Origin: Gammaproteobacteria bacterium
Lineage (GTDB): Bacteria > Pseudomonadota > Gammaproteobacteria > Steroidobacterales > GCA-2729495
DNA length: 36,635 bases
Assembly: GCA_014337915.1 (NCBI GenBank)
Contig: QUBU01000024.1
Location: forward strand, 1 to 36,635
Direction of reading: 5' to 3'
Shown here one piece after another: positions 17,606 to 27,485 of the stretch (position 1 is its first letter; each line of letters starts with the position of its first letter). The translations under genes and the position numbers were made by a program. The notes below the pieces were generated by a model. The model searched no databases and was not told the DNA's origin. It was given only the letters and a program-made list of their open reading frames with translations.

Positions 17606-18781
17606 TCAGCCGCGCGCACGCTCTTCGAGGACGGCCACCGCCGGCAGGGTCTTGCCCTCGAGGAACTCGAGGAAGGCGCCACCGCCGGTGGATACATAGG
17701 AAACTCGGCCGCTGAGGCCGTACTTGTCGAGCGCGGCGAGCGTGTCGCCGCCGCCGGCGATGCTGAAGGCCGGGCTGGCCGCCACGGCCTCGGCGAGCTG
17801 GCGCGTGCCGGCGCCGAACTGCTCGATCTCGAACACGCCCACCGGCCCGTTCCAGACGATGGTGCCTGCCTCCCTGACGATGGCGGCGTAGGCAGCCGCT
17901 GTCGCCGGGCCGATGTCCAGGATCAGCTCGCCCGCCTGTACGGCGGACACCGGGCGGGTGACGGCCCGGGCCGACTCGCTGAACTCGGTCGCCACCACCA
18001 CGTCACTGGGCAGCGGGATGCGCGCCCGGCCCGGCCCCGGCAGCGCGAGCCGGCGCGCCTCGGCGACCAGTTCAGCCTCATGCAGGGACTTGCCCACGGG
18101 ATGGCCCGCAGCCGCGATGAAGGTATTGGCGATGCCGCCACCGACGATCAGCGTGTCCACCCTGGTGACCAGGTTCTCGAGTACAGACAGCTTGGTGGAG
18201 ACCTTCGAACCGCCGACGATCGCGACCAGCGGCCGCCGCGGCTCGCGCAACGCCCTGCCGAGCGCGTCGAGTTCGGCCACCAGCAGCGGGCCGGCGCAGG
18301 CCAGGCGCGCGAAGCGCGCCACGCCGTGGGTGCTGGCCTCGGCGCGGTGCGCGGTGCCGAAGGCATCCATGACGAAGACATCGCAGAGCCCGGCCATCTT
18401 CCGCGCCAGATCCTCGTTGTCCTTCTTCTCGCCCTTGTTGAAGCGCACGTTCTCGCAGAGCACGACTTCGCCGGGCTTCACCTCCACGCCGCCCAGCCAG
18501 TCGCGCAGCAGGCGTACCTCGCGACCGAGCAGGCGACCCAGGTGCTCCGCCACCGGCCGCAGCGAGAACTCCTCGGCGAACTGGCCTTCGGTGGGCCGGC
18601 CGAGGTGCGAGAGCAGGATCACCGCGGCACCCTTTGCCAGCGCCTGCTTCACGGTGGGCAGCGTGGCGACGATGCGCGCGTCGCTGGTGACGCGCCCGTC
18701 CTTCACCGGCACGTTCAGGTCGGCGCGGATCATGACGCGCTTGCCCGCCAGGTCCTGCTCCGCCATCTTCAGGACATGCAT
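17606..18781 (-). CDS. pgk: Phosphoglycerate kinase
   Basis: Transfers phosphate between 1,3-bisphosphoglycerate and ADP. It has 391 residues (E. coli 387). The N-domain has [14 protein letters not shown] and the HLGRP loop that binds 3-phosphoglycerate. The hinge and nucleotide domain have [33 protein letters not shown] and the phosphate-binding GGGDTLAAL, ending in [19 protein letters not shown]. All key elements are intact. It follows gap by 31 bases and precedes pyk by 23. The MHVLKM start matches the family. Confidence 0.98.
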   Translation of the reverse strand: MHVLKMAEQDLAGKRVMIRADLNVPVKDGRVTSDARIVATLPTVKQALAKGAAVILLSHLGRPTEGQFAEEFSLRPVAEHLGRLLGREVRLLRDWLGGVEVKPGEVVLCENVRFNKGEKKDNEDLARKMAGLCDVFVMDAFGTAHRAEASTHGVARFARLACAGPLLVAELDALGRALREPRRPLVAIVGGSKVSTKLSVLENLVTRVDTLIVGGGIANTFIAAAGHPVGKSLHEAELVAEARRLALPGPGRARIPLPSDVVVATEFSESARAVTRPVSAVQAGELILDIGPATAAAYAAIVREAGTIVWNGPVGVFEIEQFGAGTRQLAEAVAASPAFSIAGGGDTLAALDKYGLSGRVSYVSTGGGAFLEFLEGKTLPAVAVLEERARG

Positions 18782-18812
18782 GCTGGCCCTCCCTGTCCGG
18801 CCCGTCCCGGTG

Positions 18813-19826
18813 TCAGCGCGCGTTGACCAGTGCCAGCGTGGTGTCGAGCATCCGGTTGGAGAAGCCCCACTCGTTGTCGTACCAGGACAGCACCTTCACC
18901 AGCGTGCCGCCGATGACGCGGGTCTGTGTGGCGTCGAAGATCGAGCTGCGGGCGTCGTGGTTGAAGTCGATGGAGACCAGCGGCTCGGTGTTGTAGCCGA
19001 GGATGCCCTTGAGCTCGCCCTCGGAGGCGGCCTTGAGGATGCCGTTGACCTCGTCGACGCTGGTGGCCCGGGCGGCGGTGAAGGTCAGGTCCACCACCGA
19101 GACGTTGATGGTCGGCACCCGCACCGCGAAGCCGTCGAGCTTGCCGTTGAGCTCCGGCAGCACCAGGCCCACCGCTGCGGCGGCACCGGTCTTGGTGGGA
19201 ATCATCGACTGCGTCGCGGAGCGGGCACGGCGCAGGTCCTCGTGGTAGACGTCGGTGAGCACCTGGTCGTTGGTGTAGGCATGGATGGTGGTCATCAGGC
19301 CATGGACCACGCCCAGCTTCTCGTGCAGTGGCTTGACCAGCGGCGCCAGGCAGTTGGTGGTGCAGGAGGCGTTGGAAATGACCGTGTCACTGGCCTTCAG
19401 CTTCTGGTGGTTGACGCCATAGACGATGGTGGCGTCCACGTCCTTGCCACCCGGCGCCGAAATGATCACCTTCTTCGCGCCGCCCTTGAGGTGCGCCGAG
19501 GCCTTCTCCTTGCTGGTGAACAGGCCGGTGCACTCCAGCACCACGTCGACGCCGAGGTCCTTCCACGGCAGCTCGGCCGGGTTGCGCATGGCCAGCACGC
19601 GGATGCGGTCGCCATTGACGACCATGTGGTCGCCATCCACGGCTACCGTGCCCGGGAACCTGCCATGGGCGGTGTCATGACGGGTGAGGTGGGCGTTGGT
19701 CTTCGAGTCGCCGAGGTCGTTGACCGCGACGATGCTGATTTCCCTGTTGCGGCCCGACTCGTACAGCGCCCGCAGGACGTTGCGGCCGATGCGGCCATAA
19801 CCATTGATCGCGACTTTGACTGCCAT
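18813..19826 (-). CDS. gap: Glyceraldehyde-3-phosphate dehydrogenase, type I
   Basis: NAD-dependent oxidation and phosphorylation of glyceraldehyde 3-phosphate. It has 337 residues. The NAD loop is [12 protein letters not shown] (7-18); the catalytic C155 is in [13 protein letters not shown]; the conserved C-terminus [16 protein letters not shown] is present. Sequence around [22 protein letters not shown] looks more like the alphaproteobacterial or GapB-like branch than E. coli GapA. The tkt-gap-pgk position is that of epd in E. coli, so a role in gluconeogenesis or an erythrose 4-phosphate activity cannot be excluded. Start at 19826 chosen from the SD GAGGT six bases upstream; a longer frame to 19856 overlaps tkt. 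Confidence 0.95.
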   Translation of the reverse strand: MAVKVAINGYGRIGRNVLRALYESGRNREISIVAVNDLGDSKTNAHLTRHDTAHGRFPGTVAVDGDHMVVNGDRIRVLAMRNPAELPWKDLGVDVVLECTGLFTSKEKASAHLKGGAKKVIISAPGGKDVDATIVYGVNHQKLKASDTVISNASCTTNCLAPLVKPLHEKLGVVHGLMTTIHAYTNDQVLTDVYHEDLRRARSATQSMIPTKTGAAAAVGLVLPELNGKLDGFAVRVPTINVSVVDLTFTAARATSVDEVNGILKAASEGELKGILGYNTEPLVSIDFNHDARSSIFDATQTRVIGGTLVKVLSWYDNEWGFSNRMLDTTLALVNAR

Positions 19827-19833
19827 GATTACC

Positions 19834-21876
19834 TCACTTGCCAGATGCTGCCGCAACGGCGCCCAGTTCCCGGGCCAGCCGCAGGACGTGGTCGGCCGTC
19901 AGGCCGAAATGTTCGAACAGCGCCTTGGCCGGCGCCGACTCGCCAAAGCTGTGCATGCCGAGGACCCGGCCGGCGGGCCCGACGAAGCGCTGCCAGAGGT
20001 CGGGCACGCCGGCCTCGATGGCAATCCGCCTCGTGACCGCGGCCGGCAGCACCGCCTCCTGCCAGGCAGCGTCCTCGGTGGCGAACAGCGGCGCGCAGGG
20101 CATCGACACCACGCGCGCCCGGCACCCGGCGGTGGCGAGCTGCTCGGCTGCCGCCATCGCCAGCGCCACCTCGGAACCCGACGCCATAAGGATGATGTCA
20201 GGGTTTGCCGCGTCGCGTAATACGTAGCCACCACGACGGATGGCGGCGAGCTGCCCGGCGCTGCGTGGCTGCGCCGGCAGGTTCTGGCGGCTCAGCACCA
20301 GGCTGGTCGGCCCGTCACGGCGCTCCACGGCGTCGCACCAGGCCACGGCGGTCTCGGCGGTATCGCAGGGACGCCAGACGCGCATGTTCGGGATCAGCTG
20401 CAGGCTGGCGACATGCTCCACCGGCTGGTGGGTCGGCCCGTCCTCGCCCAGGCCGATGGAGTCGTGCGTCAGCACGAAGATGCTGCCCAGCTTCATCAGC
20501 GCCGCCATGCGCAGCGCGTTGCGCGCATAGTCGGAGAACACCAGGAAGGTGCCGCCGTAAGCAATGAAACCGCCGTGCAGGTTGAGCCCGTTGAGCATGG
20601 CGCTCATGCCGAACTCGCGCACGCCATAGTGGATGTAGTTGCCGGCGGCGCTGGCTGCGGTGATCGGCACCGATGCGGCGTGCAGCGTCAGGTTAGAACC
20701 GGTGAGATCCGCCGAACCGCCGATGAGCTCCGGCAGCGCCGGGCCGATCACATTGAGCACGTCGAGCGAAGCCTTGCGGCTCGCCTTGGCGGACTGGTCG
20801 GCAGCCGCGCGCGCCAGCGCATCGGCGGCAGTTGCCGCCCAGCCGGCCGGCAATTCGCCGCGCATGCGCCGCCCGAACTCGCGGGCCAGTTCCGGGTGCG
20901 CCGCCGCGTAGCGGGCGAAGAGATCGCGCCACTCGGCCTCCTGGCGTTCACCGCGGTCGCGGGCATCCCAGCCGGCGCGGATGGGTTCGGGGATCACGAA
21001 GGGCGGTGAGGTCCAGCCCAGCCGCTCGCGTGCAGCGGCCACCTCGGCCGCACCCAGCGGGCTGCCGTGGGTGGCCTCGGTGCCCTGCAGGTGGGGCGCA
21101 CCGAAACCGATGATGGTGCGGCAGCAGATCAGCGTCGGCGCCTCGGTGTTCTGGCGCGCAGCGAGCACCGCGGCGCGGATCGCCTGCGGGTCGTGGCCAT
21201 CGACATCGGGGATCACCTGCCAGCCGTAGGCACGGAAACGGGCCGCGGTGTCGTCGGCGAACCAGCCCTCCACATGGCCATCGATGGAGATGCCGTTGTG
21301 GTCGTAGAAGCAGATCAGCTTGCCGAGCCTGAGCGTCCCGGCCAGCGAACAGGCCTCGTGCGAGATGCCCTCCATCAGGCAGCCGTCGCCGAGGAACACG
21401 TAAGTGTGGTGGTCGACCACCGGGAAGCCGGGCTGGTTGAAGTGCGCGGCGAGCACCTTCTCCGCCAGCGCCATGCCGACGGCGTTGGCCAGGCCCTGCC
21501 CCAGCGGGCCGGTGGTGGTCTCGATGCCATGCTCCGGGCTGCGCTCGGGGTGGCCGGCGGTCGGCGAGCCCAGCTGGCGGAAGCGGCGCAGGTCGTCCAT
21601 CGACAGCGGATAGCCGGTCAGGTGCAGGACCGCGTACAGCAGCATGGAGCCATGGCCGTTCGAGAGCACGAAGCGGTCGCGGTTGGTCCAGCCGGGATTC
21701 GCCGGGTTATGCCTCAGGAAATCGTTCCAGAGCACCTCGGCGATGTCGGCCATGCCCATGGGCATGCCGGGATGGCCGGAGTTGGCCTGCTGCACGGCAT
21801 CCATGGCCAGCGCGCGAATGGCGTTGGCGAGGTCGCGGCGCGCGGGGGCGCCGGTCTTGTTGTTCGTGGTGCTCAT
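19834..21876 (-). CDS. tkt: Transketolase
   Basis: Thiamine-diphosphate enzyme that moves two-carbon units in the pentose phosphate pathway and supplies erythrose 4-phosphate. It has 680 residues. The N-terminal domain has [13 protein letters not shown] (33-45), [18 protein letters not shown], the [18 protein letters not shown] segment, and the ThDP motif [18 protein letters not shown] (163-180) through DHNGISIDG. The Pyr domain has [10 protein letters not shown] and [26 protein letters not shown]. The C-terminal domain ends in [12 protein letters not shown]. First gene of the operon, 7 bases before gap. The ATG at 21876 gives the normal N-terminus; the upstream in-frame stretch overlaps the yqhA promoter region. 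Confidence 0.98.
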   Translation of the reverse strand: MSTTNNKTGAPARRDLANAIRALAMDAVQQANSGHPGMPMGMADIAEVLWNDFLRHNPANPGWTNRDRFVLSNGHGSMLLYAVLHLTGYPLSMDDLRRFRQLGSPTAGHPERSPEHGIETTTGPLGQGLANAVGMALAEKVLAAHFNQPGFPVVDHHTYVFLGDGCLMEGISHEACSLAGTLRLGKLICFYDHNGISIDGHVEGWFADDTAARFRAYGWQVIPDVDGHDPQAIRAAVLAARQNTEAPTLICCRTIIGFGAPHLQGTEATHGSPLGAAEVAAARERLGWTSPPFVIPEPIRAGWDARDRGERQEAEWRDLFARYAAAHPELAREFGRRMRGELPAGWAATAADALARAAADQSAKASRKASLDVLNVIGPALPELIGGSADLTGSNLTLHAASVPITAASAAGNYIHYGVREFGMSAMLNGLNLHGGFIAYGGTFLVFSDYARNALRMAALMKLGSIFVLTHDSIGLGEDGPTHQPVEHVASLQLIPNMRVWRPCDTAETAVAWCDAVERRDGPTSLVLSRQNLPAQPRSAGQLAAIRRGGYVLRDAANPDIILMASGSEVALAMAAAEQLATAGCRARVVSMPCAPLFATEDAAWQEAVLPAAVTRRIAIEAGVPDLWQRFVGPAGRVLGMHSFGESAPAKALFEHFGLTADHVLRLARELGAVAAASGK

Positions 21877-21906
21877 CGGCTTCCCGGACCGGGTTGCGAG
21901 CCGCGG

Positions 21907-21912
21907 ATTGTA
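21907..21912 (-). promoter_or_regulatory. Possible -10 box for the tkt-gap-pgk-pyk operon
   Basis: TACAAT on the minus strand, 30 bases before the tkt ATG. TTCGAA at plus 21930-21935 is at the right distance (17) but a poor -35. It shares a 196-base divergent gap with the yqhA promoter. Confidence 0.45.
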
Positions 21913-22018
21913 GCCTGCCGGGTGGAAGTTTCGAAGGTCCGTGGACCATCGCGGGGGTCGCGGATCGGCAGCTGCCTGCCCCGGATTACGGAAACTGCCG
22001 GCCGGGCGCTGGTTCGGC

Positions 22019-22047
22019 TTGGCAGGGACCGGGAGCATCGCTAAGCT
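22019..22047 (+). promoter_or_regulatory. Promoter of the yqhA-family gene
   Basis: TTGGCA (22019-22024, 5 of 6), a 17-base spacer, then TAAGCT (22042-22047). The ATG is 25 bases further on. This is the best full promoter I can see in the window. Confidence 0.6.
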
Positions 22048-22072
22048 GGCGCGCCGCCCCGGTCGCACAGCC

Positions 22073-22657
22073 ATGCCAGAACACAAGCTCAAGCCCCTGC
22101 CCAGCCTCATCTTCTTCTCGCGCTGGCTGCAGCTGCCGCTGTACCTCGGCCTGATCCTGGCCCAGGGCGTCTACGTCTACCTGTTCCTCAAGGAACTGTG
22201 GCACCTGATCCACGATGCCAACGCCCTCAGCGAGCAGGGCATCATGCTGATCGTGCTCGGCCTGATCGACGTGGTCATGATCTCCAACCTGCTGGTCATG
22301 GTCATCGTCGGCGGCTACGAAACCTTCGTCTCCCGGTTACGCCTCCAGGGGCACCCGGACCAGCCCGAGTGGCTGAGCCATGTGAACGCCAGCGTGCTCA
22401 AGGTCAAGCTGGCCATGGCCATCATCGGCATCTCCTCGATCCACCTGCTGAAGACCTTCATCGAAGCCGGCCAGCTCGGGCTGCCGCCCTGCCAGCCGGG
22501 CGCACCGGCCAACGCGACATCGTGCAGCCGGGCCAGCCACCTGGGCGTGATGTGGCAGACCATCATCCACTGCGCCTTCATCCTGTCGGCGCTGGGCGTG
22601 GCCTGGACGGACCGGGTCATGACCGGCAATACCGAGAAGCGCCAGCACGCCGGCTGA
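22073..22657 (+). CDS. yqhA: YqhA-family (UPF0114) inner-membrane protein
   Basis: 194-residue integral membrane protein of unknown function. Hydrophobic segments lie at about 11-35 ([21 protein letters not shown]), 52-78 ([26 protein letters not shown]), 107-126 ([19 protein letters not shown]) and 153-175. The [11 protein letters not shown] and HLLKTFIEA motifs are typical of the family. A loop between the last two helices (about 130-150) contains two cysteines (PCQPG and TSCSR) that could face the periplasm. The ATG at 22073 lies 25 bases after a good promoter; upstream in-frame codons overlap that promoter and are rejected. It stands alone between divergent tkt and co-directional metK. 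Confidence 0.88.
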   Translation: MPEHKLKPLPSLIFFSRWLQLPLYLGLILAQGVYVYLFLKELWHLIHDANALSEQGIMLIVLGLIDVVMISNLLVMVIVGGYETFVSRLRLQGHPDQPEWLSHVNASVLKVKLAMAIIGISSIHLLKTFIEAGQLGLPPCQPGAPANATSCSRASHLGVMWQTIIHCAFILSALGVAWTDRVMTGNTEKRQHAG

Positions 22658-22691
22658 GCCGCGCCACCCCGCGGCAGGGGTCGGGCGCACC

Positions 22692-22718
22692 GGGCAGCCG
22701 CCAGCGCCGCCGCTGCCC
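22692..22718 (+). other. Inverted repeat between yqhA and metK
   Basis: GGGCAGC and GCTGCCC (7 pairs, 13-base loop) after the yqhA gene. It is followed by A-rich rather than T-rich sequence, so it is not a textbook intrinsic terminator on this strand. It may protect the yqhA transcript end or be chance in GC-rich DNA. Confidence 0.3.
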
Positions 22719-22756
22719 AGGGCAAAAAACACCGTCGAACCTCCGACCCGGCACCC

Positions 22757-22762
22757 TATAAT
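22757..22762 (+). promoter_or_regulatory. Likely -10 box for metK
   Basis: Perfect TATAAT, 32 bases before the metK ATG. TCGAAC at 22735-22740 (16-base spacer) is a weak -35. The predicted leader is only about 26 bases, too short for a SAM riboswitch. Confidence 0.6.
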
Positions 22763-22794
22763 GCCGGCCTTCCACCACCACAGCGGATGCGTCC

Positions 22795-23961
22795 ATGCCC
22801 AGCAGAAGCCTGTTTACCTCGGAATCGGTGTCCGAGGGCCACCCGGACAAGATGGCGGACCAGATCTCCGACGCCGTCCTCGACGCCATCCTCAGCCAGG
22901 ACCGCAAGGCCAGGGTCGCCTGCGAAACGCTGGTGAAGACCGGCTTCGTGCTGGTGGCCGGCGAGATCACCACCTCGGCCTGGGTGGACCTCGAGCCGCT
23001 GGTACGCAAGGTGGTCTGCGACATCGGCTACAACCACTCCGACCTCGGCTTCGACGGCAACGCCTGCGCGGTGCTCAACGCCATCGGCAAGCAGTCGGTC
23101 GACATCGCCCAGGGCGTGGACCGCAAGGACCCGCGCAAGCAGGGCGCCGGCGACCAGGGGATGATGTTCGGCTACGCCACCAACGAGACCGAGGTGCTGA
23201 TGCCCGCCCCCGTCACCCTCGCCCATCGCCTGGTGAAGAAGCAGTCCGAGGTGCGGCGCAAAGGCAGGCTCGGCTGGCTGCGCCCCGACGCCAAGAGCCA
23301 GGTCACCATGGTCTACGAGGATGGCAGGCCGGTGGCCATCGACGCCGTGGTGCTTTCCACCCAGCACGCCCCGGAAGTCAGCCAGAGGACGCTGCGCGAG
23401 GCGGTGATGGAACTCATCATCAAGCCGGTGCTGCCGAAGAAGCTGGTCCACAAGGGCACCCGCTTCCACATCAATCCGACCGGGCGCTTCGTCATCGGCG
23501 GCCCCACCGGCGACTGCGGCCTCACCGGCCGCAAGATCATCGTCGACACCTATGGCGGCATGGCACGCCACGGCGGCGGCGCCTTCTCCGGCAAGGATCC
23601 CACCAAGGTCGACCGTTCCGCGGCCTATGCCGCCCGCTACGTCGCCAAGAACATCGTCGCCGCGGGCATCGCCGAGCGCTGCGAGGTACAGCTGTCCTAC
23701 GCCATCGGCGTCGCCGAACCGACCTCGGTGGCGGTGGAGACCTTCGGCACCAGCAGGATCCCGGCCGAGCGCGTCACCGCACTGGTGCGCAAGCACTTCG
23801 ACCTGACGCCCTATGGCATCCGCGAGATGCTCGACCTGCACCGGCCGATCTACCAGCCCACCGCGGCCTACGGCCACTTCGGCCGCGACGACGTGAAGCT
23901 CCCCTGGGAGAGTACCGACAAGGCCGCGGCTCTGCGCGCGGCCGCCGGCATCCGCCGCTGA
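22795..23961 (+). CDS. metK: S-adenosylmethionine synthetase
   Basis: Makes S-adenosylmethionine from methionine and ATP, releasing phosphate and PPi. It has 388 residues (E. coli 384). The N-terminal [23 protein letters not shown] carries H16 and K19. The ATP motif is [13 protein letters not shown]. The P-loop-like [23 protein letters not shown] is intact, and the C-terminus has [17 protein letters not shown]. The ATG at 22795 is the first codon with a family-like start. It precedes ahcY by 61 bases, so synthesis of SAM and removal of its product SAH are probably co-transcribed. Confidence 0.98.
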   Translation: MPSRSLFTSESVSEGHPDKMADQISDAVLDAILSQDRKARVACETLVKTGFVLVAGEITTSAWVDLEPLVRKVVCDIGYNHSDLGFDGNACAVLNAIGKQSVDIAQGVDRKDPRKQGAGDQGMMFGYATNETEVLMPAPVTLAHRLVKKQSEVRRKGRLGWLRPDAKSQVTMVYEDGRPVAIDAVVLSTQHAPEVSQRTLREAVMELIIKPVLPKKLVHKGTRFHINPTGRFVIGGPTGDCGLTGRKIIVDTYGGMARHGGGAFSGKDPTKVDRSAAYAARYVAKNIVAAGIAERCEVQLSYAIGVAEPTSVAVETFGTSRIPAERVTALVRKHFDLTPYGIREMLDLHRPIYQPTAAYGHFGRDDVKLPWESTDKAAALRAAAGIRR

Positions 23962-23968
23962 GAACCGC

Positions 23969-23998
23969 GGGGTGCCGGCTCCCGCGGGCCGGCACCCC
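23969..23998 (+). other. Perfect hairpin between metK and ahcY
   Basis: An 11-base GGGGTGCCGGC arm, an 8-base loop, and the exact complement GCCGGCACCCC. It begins 7 bases after the metK stop and ends 24 bases before ahcY. No T-run follows, so it should not terminate strongly. It may stabilise the upstream message or set the ratio of the two genes. Confidence 0.6.
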
Positions 23999-24001
23999 TG
24001 A

Positions 24002-25336
<1,335 letters not shown>

Positions 25337-25421
25337 AGCGCCCGCCGCCTGGATTGCGACTTAATGCAGCCGCCGGCGGCCGGGCTGAGAACTGCGGCCA
25401 GACGCGGCGAGCGCGGCTGGC

Positions 25422-25427
25422 TATAGT
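25422..25427 (+). promoter_or_regulatory. Possible -10 box for cpdA
   Basis: TATAGT, 56 bases before the GTG start of cpdA, in the 147-base gap after ahcY. No clear -35. If used, the hairpin at 25449-25470 would be in the leader. Confidence 0.35.
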
Positions 25428-25448
25428 CGCACCGGAACCCGACAACAA

Positions 25449-25470
25449 GGCCGCCGGCACACCGGCGGCC
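25449..25470 (+). other. Perfect hairpin just upstream of cpdA
   Basis: GGCCGCCGG, a CACA loop, then CCGGCGGCC: nine G-C rich pairs ending 13 bases before the GTG. No T-run follows. It could lower ribosome access to cpdA or mark the end of the ahcY message. A self-complementary GCCGCCGGCGGC also lies at 25369-25380. Confidence 0.5.
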
Positions 25471-25483
25471 AGATGACAACACC

Positions 25484-26251
25484 GTGGCCGATCCGGCGCT
25501 CAGCATCCTGCACATCACGGACACCCACCTGTTCGCCGCGGCGGACGAACGGCTGCGCGGGGTGAACACCTGCCGCAGCCTGCGGGCGGTACTGAAGTCC
25601 GCGAGTACCGCTGCGCGGCCCGTGGACGCAGTCCTCGCCACCGGCGACCTGAGCCAGGACGAGAGCGCGGGCGCCTACCGCCGCTTCCGCGAACTCCTGG
25701 CGCCGCTCGCCGTTCCCGTGTGGTGCCTGCCCGGCAACCACGATGCGCCGGAACGGCTGGCGGCGACACTGGCCGGCCCACCCTTCCAGGTCGGCGGCGC
25801 CGTGGTGCGCGGTGGCTGGACGCTGCTGCTGCTCGACAGCGTCATGGCCGGTGACCATGGTGGCCGCCTCTCCGCCGCGCAACTCGACTGGCTCGCCGCT
25901 GCCCTCGAGGAACATCGCCAGCGCCATGTGCTGATCGCGCTGCATCACCACGTGCTGCCGCTACAGAGCCGCTGGCTGGATGAGCTGGGTCTGTACAACG
26001 CCGCCGAGTTGCTGCAGGTCATCGACCGCGCGCCGCAGCTGCGCGCCGTGGTCGCCGGCCACGTGCACCAGGCCTCCGACATCCTGCGCAACGGAGTGCG
26101 CTTCCTCACCACGCCATCGACCTGCTTCCAGTTCCTGCCGCAGGTCGCGAGCTTCGCCGTGGACCGGCGCCCGCCCGGCTATCGCTGGCTGGAGCTGCAT
26201 GCCGACGGTCGCCTCGAGACCGAGGTGGCCTGGATCGAACCACCGCAGTAG
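25484..26251 (+). CDS. cpdA: 3',5'-cyclic-AMP phosphodiesterase (CpdA-like)
   Basis: Class III cyclic nucleotide phosphodiesterase with a calcineurin-like two-metal fold. It has 255 residues (E. coli CpdA 275). Metal-site motifs are all present in order: ITDTHLF (D13, H15), ATGDLSQD, LPGNHDAP, ALHHHVLP and VAGHVHQ. The RYRWLELHADGR-like C-terminus (GYRWLELHADGRLETEV) is typical of CpdA. The start is GTG at 25484; a weak ribosome site and a strong hairpin lie just before it. Lowering cAMP would affect Crp/Clp regulation, but no such regulator is in the window. Other metallophosphatases share this fold, so cAMP specificity is inferred. Confidence 0.9.
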   Translation: MADPALSILHITDTHLFAAADERLRGVNTCRSLRAVLKSASTAARPVDAVLATGDLSQDESAGAYRRFRELLAPLAVPVWCLPGNHDAPERLAATLAGPPFQVGGAVVRGGWTLLLLDSVMAGDHGGRLSAAQLDWLAAALEEHRQRHVLIALHHHVLPLQSRWLDELGLYNAAELLQVIDRAPQLRAVVAGHVHQASDILRNGVRFLTTPSTCFQFLPQVASFAVDRRPPGYRWLELHADGRLETEVAWIEPPQ

Positions 26252-26334
26252 CCGCACCGGCACAGGACAGGGCCGCGAATCCGCCTGGCTGGTGTACGCT
26301 GCGGCCCTGCGCCGCTGAAGCGAAGGGCCCTGCG

Positions 26335-27246
26335 ATGAGCCACCTCCTGCGATACCGGACTGCCCTGCGGGCGGTGGCCGCCCTGCTGCTGCTCGCAACT
26401 CCCGCAGCACGACCCGACTCGCTGCCGATGTGGGAGGTCAATGGCGCAGCGAACCGCGTGGCCATCCTTGGTTCCATCCACTTCCTCAAGCCGGGGCGCG
26501 ATCCGCTGCCGGCGGCGGTGGTCGAGGCCTACCAGAACGCGGATGTCGTGGTCATGGAGATCGACCTCGATGACCTCGATGCCGCCGCCGCCCAGGCCAG
26601 CCTGAATCGCCTGGGCATCGACCCGCAGGCCCGCACGCTGCAACAGATCATGAGGCCGGGCGACTTTGCGGCCGCAAGGGCCAAGGCTCAGGCCGCCGGC
26701 ATCGACCTGGACCTGCTGCAGGGCTTCGAGCCCTGGCTCGCCGCGCTCACCGTGACCCAACTGCGGCTCGCCAGCCTCGGCTATGACGCCAATGCGGGTG
26801 TCGAGCGCCAGGTGCTGGAAATGGCGCAGCGGGACCGCAAGGAAATCCGCGGCCTGGAGACCGTGGAGCAGCAGTTCAACGCCATGGACCGGCTGCCGCT
26901 GGCTGCCCAGAGCGCCTTCCTGCTCGAGACCCTGGATGATGCCGCCACCATGGAGGAGCAGGTGGACACGATCGTCACTGCCTGGAAGCAGGGTGACATC
27001 CGCAGGCTGGAGACGGAATTCCTCCACGGGCTGAAGGCCCAGCCGGACCTCTACCGGCGCATCGTCGTGAACCGCAACCGCGACTGGGCCGGCAAGCTCA
27101 ACGTGCTGCTGCGCGATCGCCACGATTACCTGGTGGTGGTCGGCACCCTGCACCTGGTGGGACCCGACAGCCTGATCAGGATGCTCGAGCACGCGGGCTA
27201 CGCGCCGCGCCAGGTGATGGCGCCGGCGCCCGGCACGCTGCACTGA
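26335..27246 (+). CDS. TraB/GumN family protein, exported
   Basis: 303 residues with a signal peptide at about 1-25 (LRAVAALLLLATPAARP), so periplasmic or lipid-associated. Family motifs are the N-terminal ILGSIHFLKPG (about 44-54), VVVMEIDLDD with its conserved acidic residue, and the C-terminal YLVVVGTLHLVGPDSL. The central region is helical (EPWLAALTVTQLRLASLGYDANAGVERQVL). Xanthomonas GumN belongs here, though it is not needed for xanthan. The fold is thought to be related to Tiki-type proteases with GxxH and conserved Glu, but no activity can be claimed. It starts 83 bases after cpdA and converges with the rubredoxin gene (12-base gap). Confidence 0.88.
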   Translation: MSHLLRYRTALRAVAALLLLATPAARPDSLPMWEVNGAANRVAILGSIHFLKPGRDPLPAAVVEAYQNADVVVMEIDLDDLDAAAAQASLNRLGIDPQARTLQQIMRPGDFAAARAKAQAAGIDLDLLQGFEPWLAALTVTQLRLASLGYDANAGVERQVLEMAQRDRKEIRGLETVEQQFNAMDRLPLAAQSAFLLETLDDAATMEEQVDTIVTAWKQGDIRRLETEFLHGLKAQPDLYRRIVVNRNRDWAGKLNVLLRDRHDYLVVVGTLHLVGPDSLIRMLEHAGYAPRQVMAPAPGTLH

Positions 27247-27258
27247 AGAGCGCGCGGC

Positions 27259-27447
27259 TCAGTCGACGACGAGGTCGAAGTCTTCCTTGCCGGCACCGCA
27301 GTCCGGGCAGCGCCAGGACAGTGGCAGGTCCTCGAAGCGGGTGCCTGGCGGATGGCCGCGGGCGGGATCCCCGACGGCCTCGTCGTAGACGTAGCCGCAG
27401 GTGAGGCACATCCAGTTGCGCTTGCCCGGTGGTCCGCCGTTGCTCAT
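27259..27447 (-). CDS. Rubredoxin
   Basis: Small one-iron electron carrier of 62 residues. The Fe(Cys)4 site is complete: C14 and C17 in MCLTCGYVYDEAVGDP, and C47 and C50 in WRCPDCGAGKEDF. The GHPPGTRFEDLPLSW middle segment is typical. The ten extra N-terminal residues (MSNGGPPGKR) are not part of the fold. GGAGGGCAGGCA precedes the ATG. It follows mpl by 38 bases on the same strand and may be co-transcribed with it. No alkane hydroxylase or rubredoxin reductase is nearby, so its partner is unknown. Confidence 0.95.
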   Translation of the reverse strand: MSNGGPPGKRNWMCLTCGYVYDEAVGDPARGHPPGTRFEDLPLSWRCPDCGAGKEDFDLVVD

Positions 27448-27485
27448 TGCCTGCCCTCCAGTCCTGCGTGGCGCGCCATGGGCCG

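Noticed and set aside
16074-17699. A 541-codon open frame on the plus strand
   Set aside because: Antisense to pyruvate kinase, low in hydrophobic residues and without a recognisable motif.
17913-20036. A 707-codon open frame on the plus strand
   Set aside because: Antisense to pgk and gap, which have full conserved motifs on the minus strand. Same shadow-frame composition.
22658-22794. SAM riboswitch before metK
   Set aside because: The likely -10 at 22757-22762 leaves a leader of about 26 bases, and no SAM-I, SAM-II or SAM-IV type stem set can be drawn.
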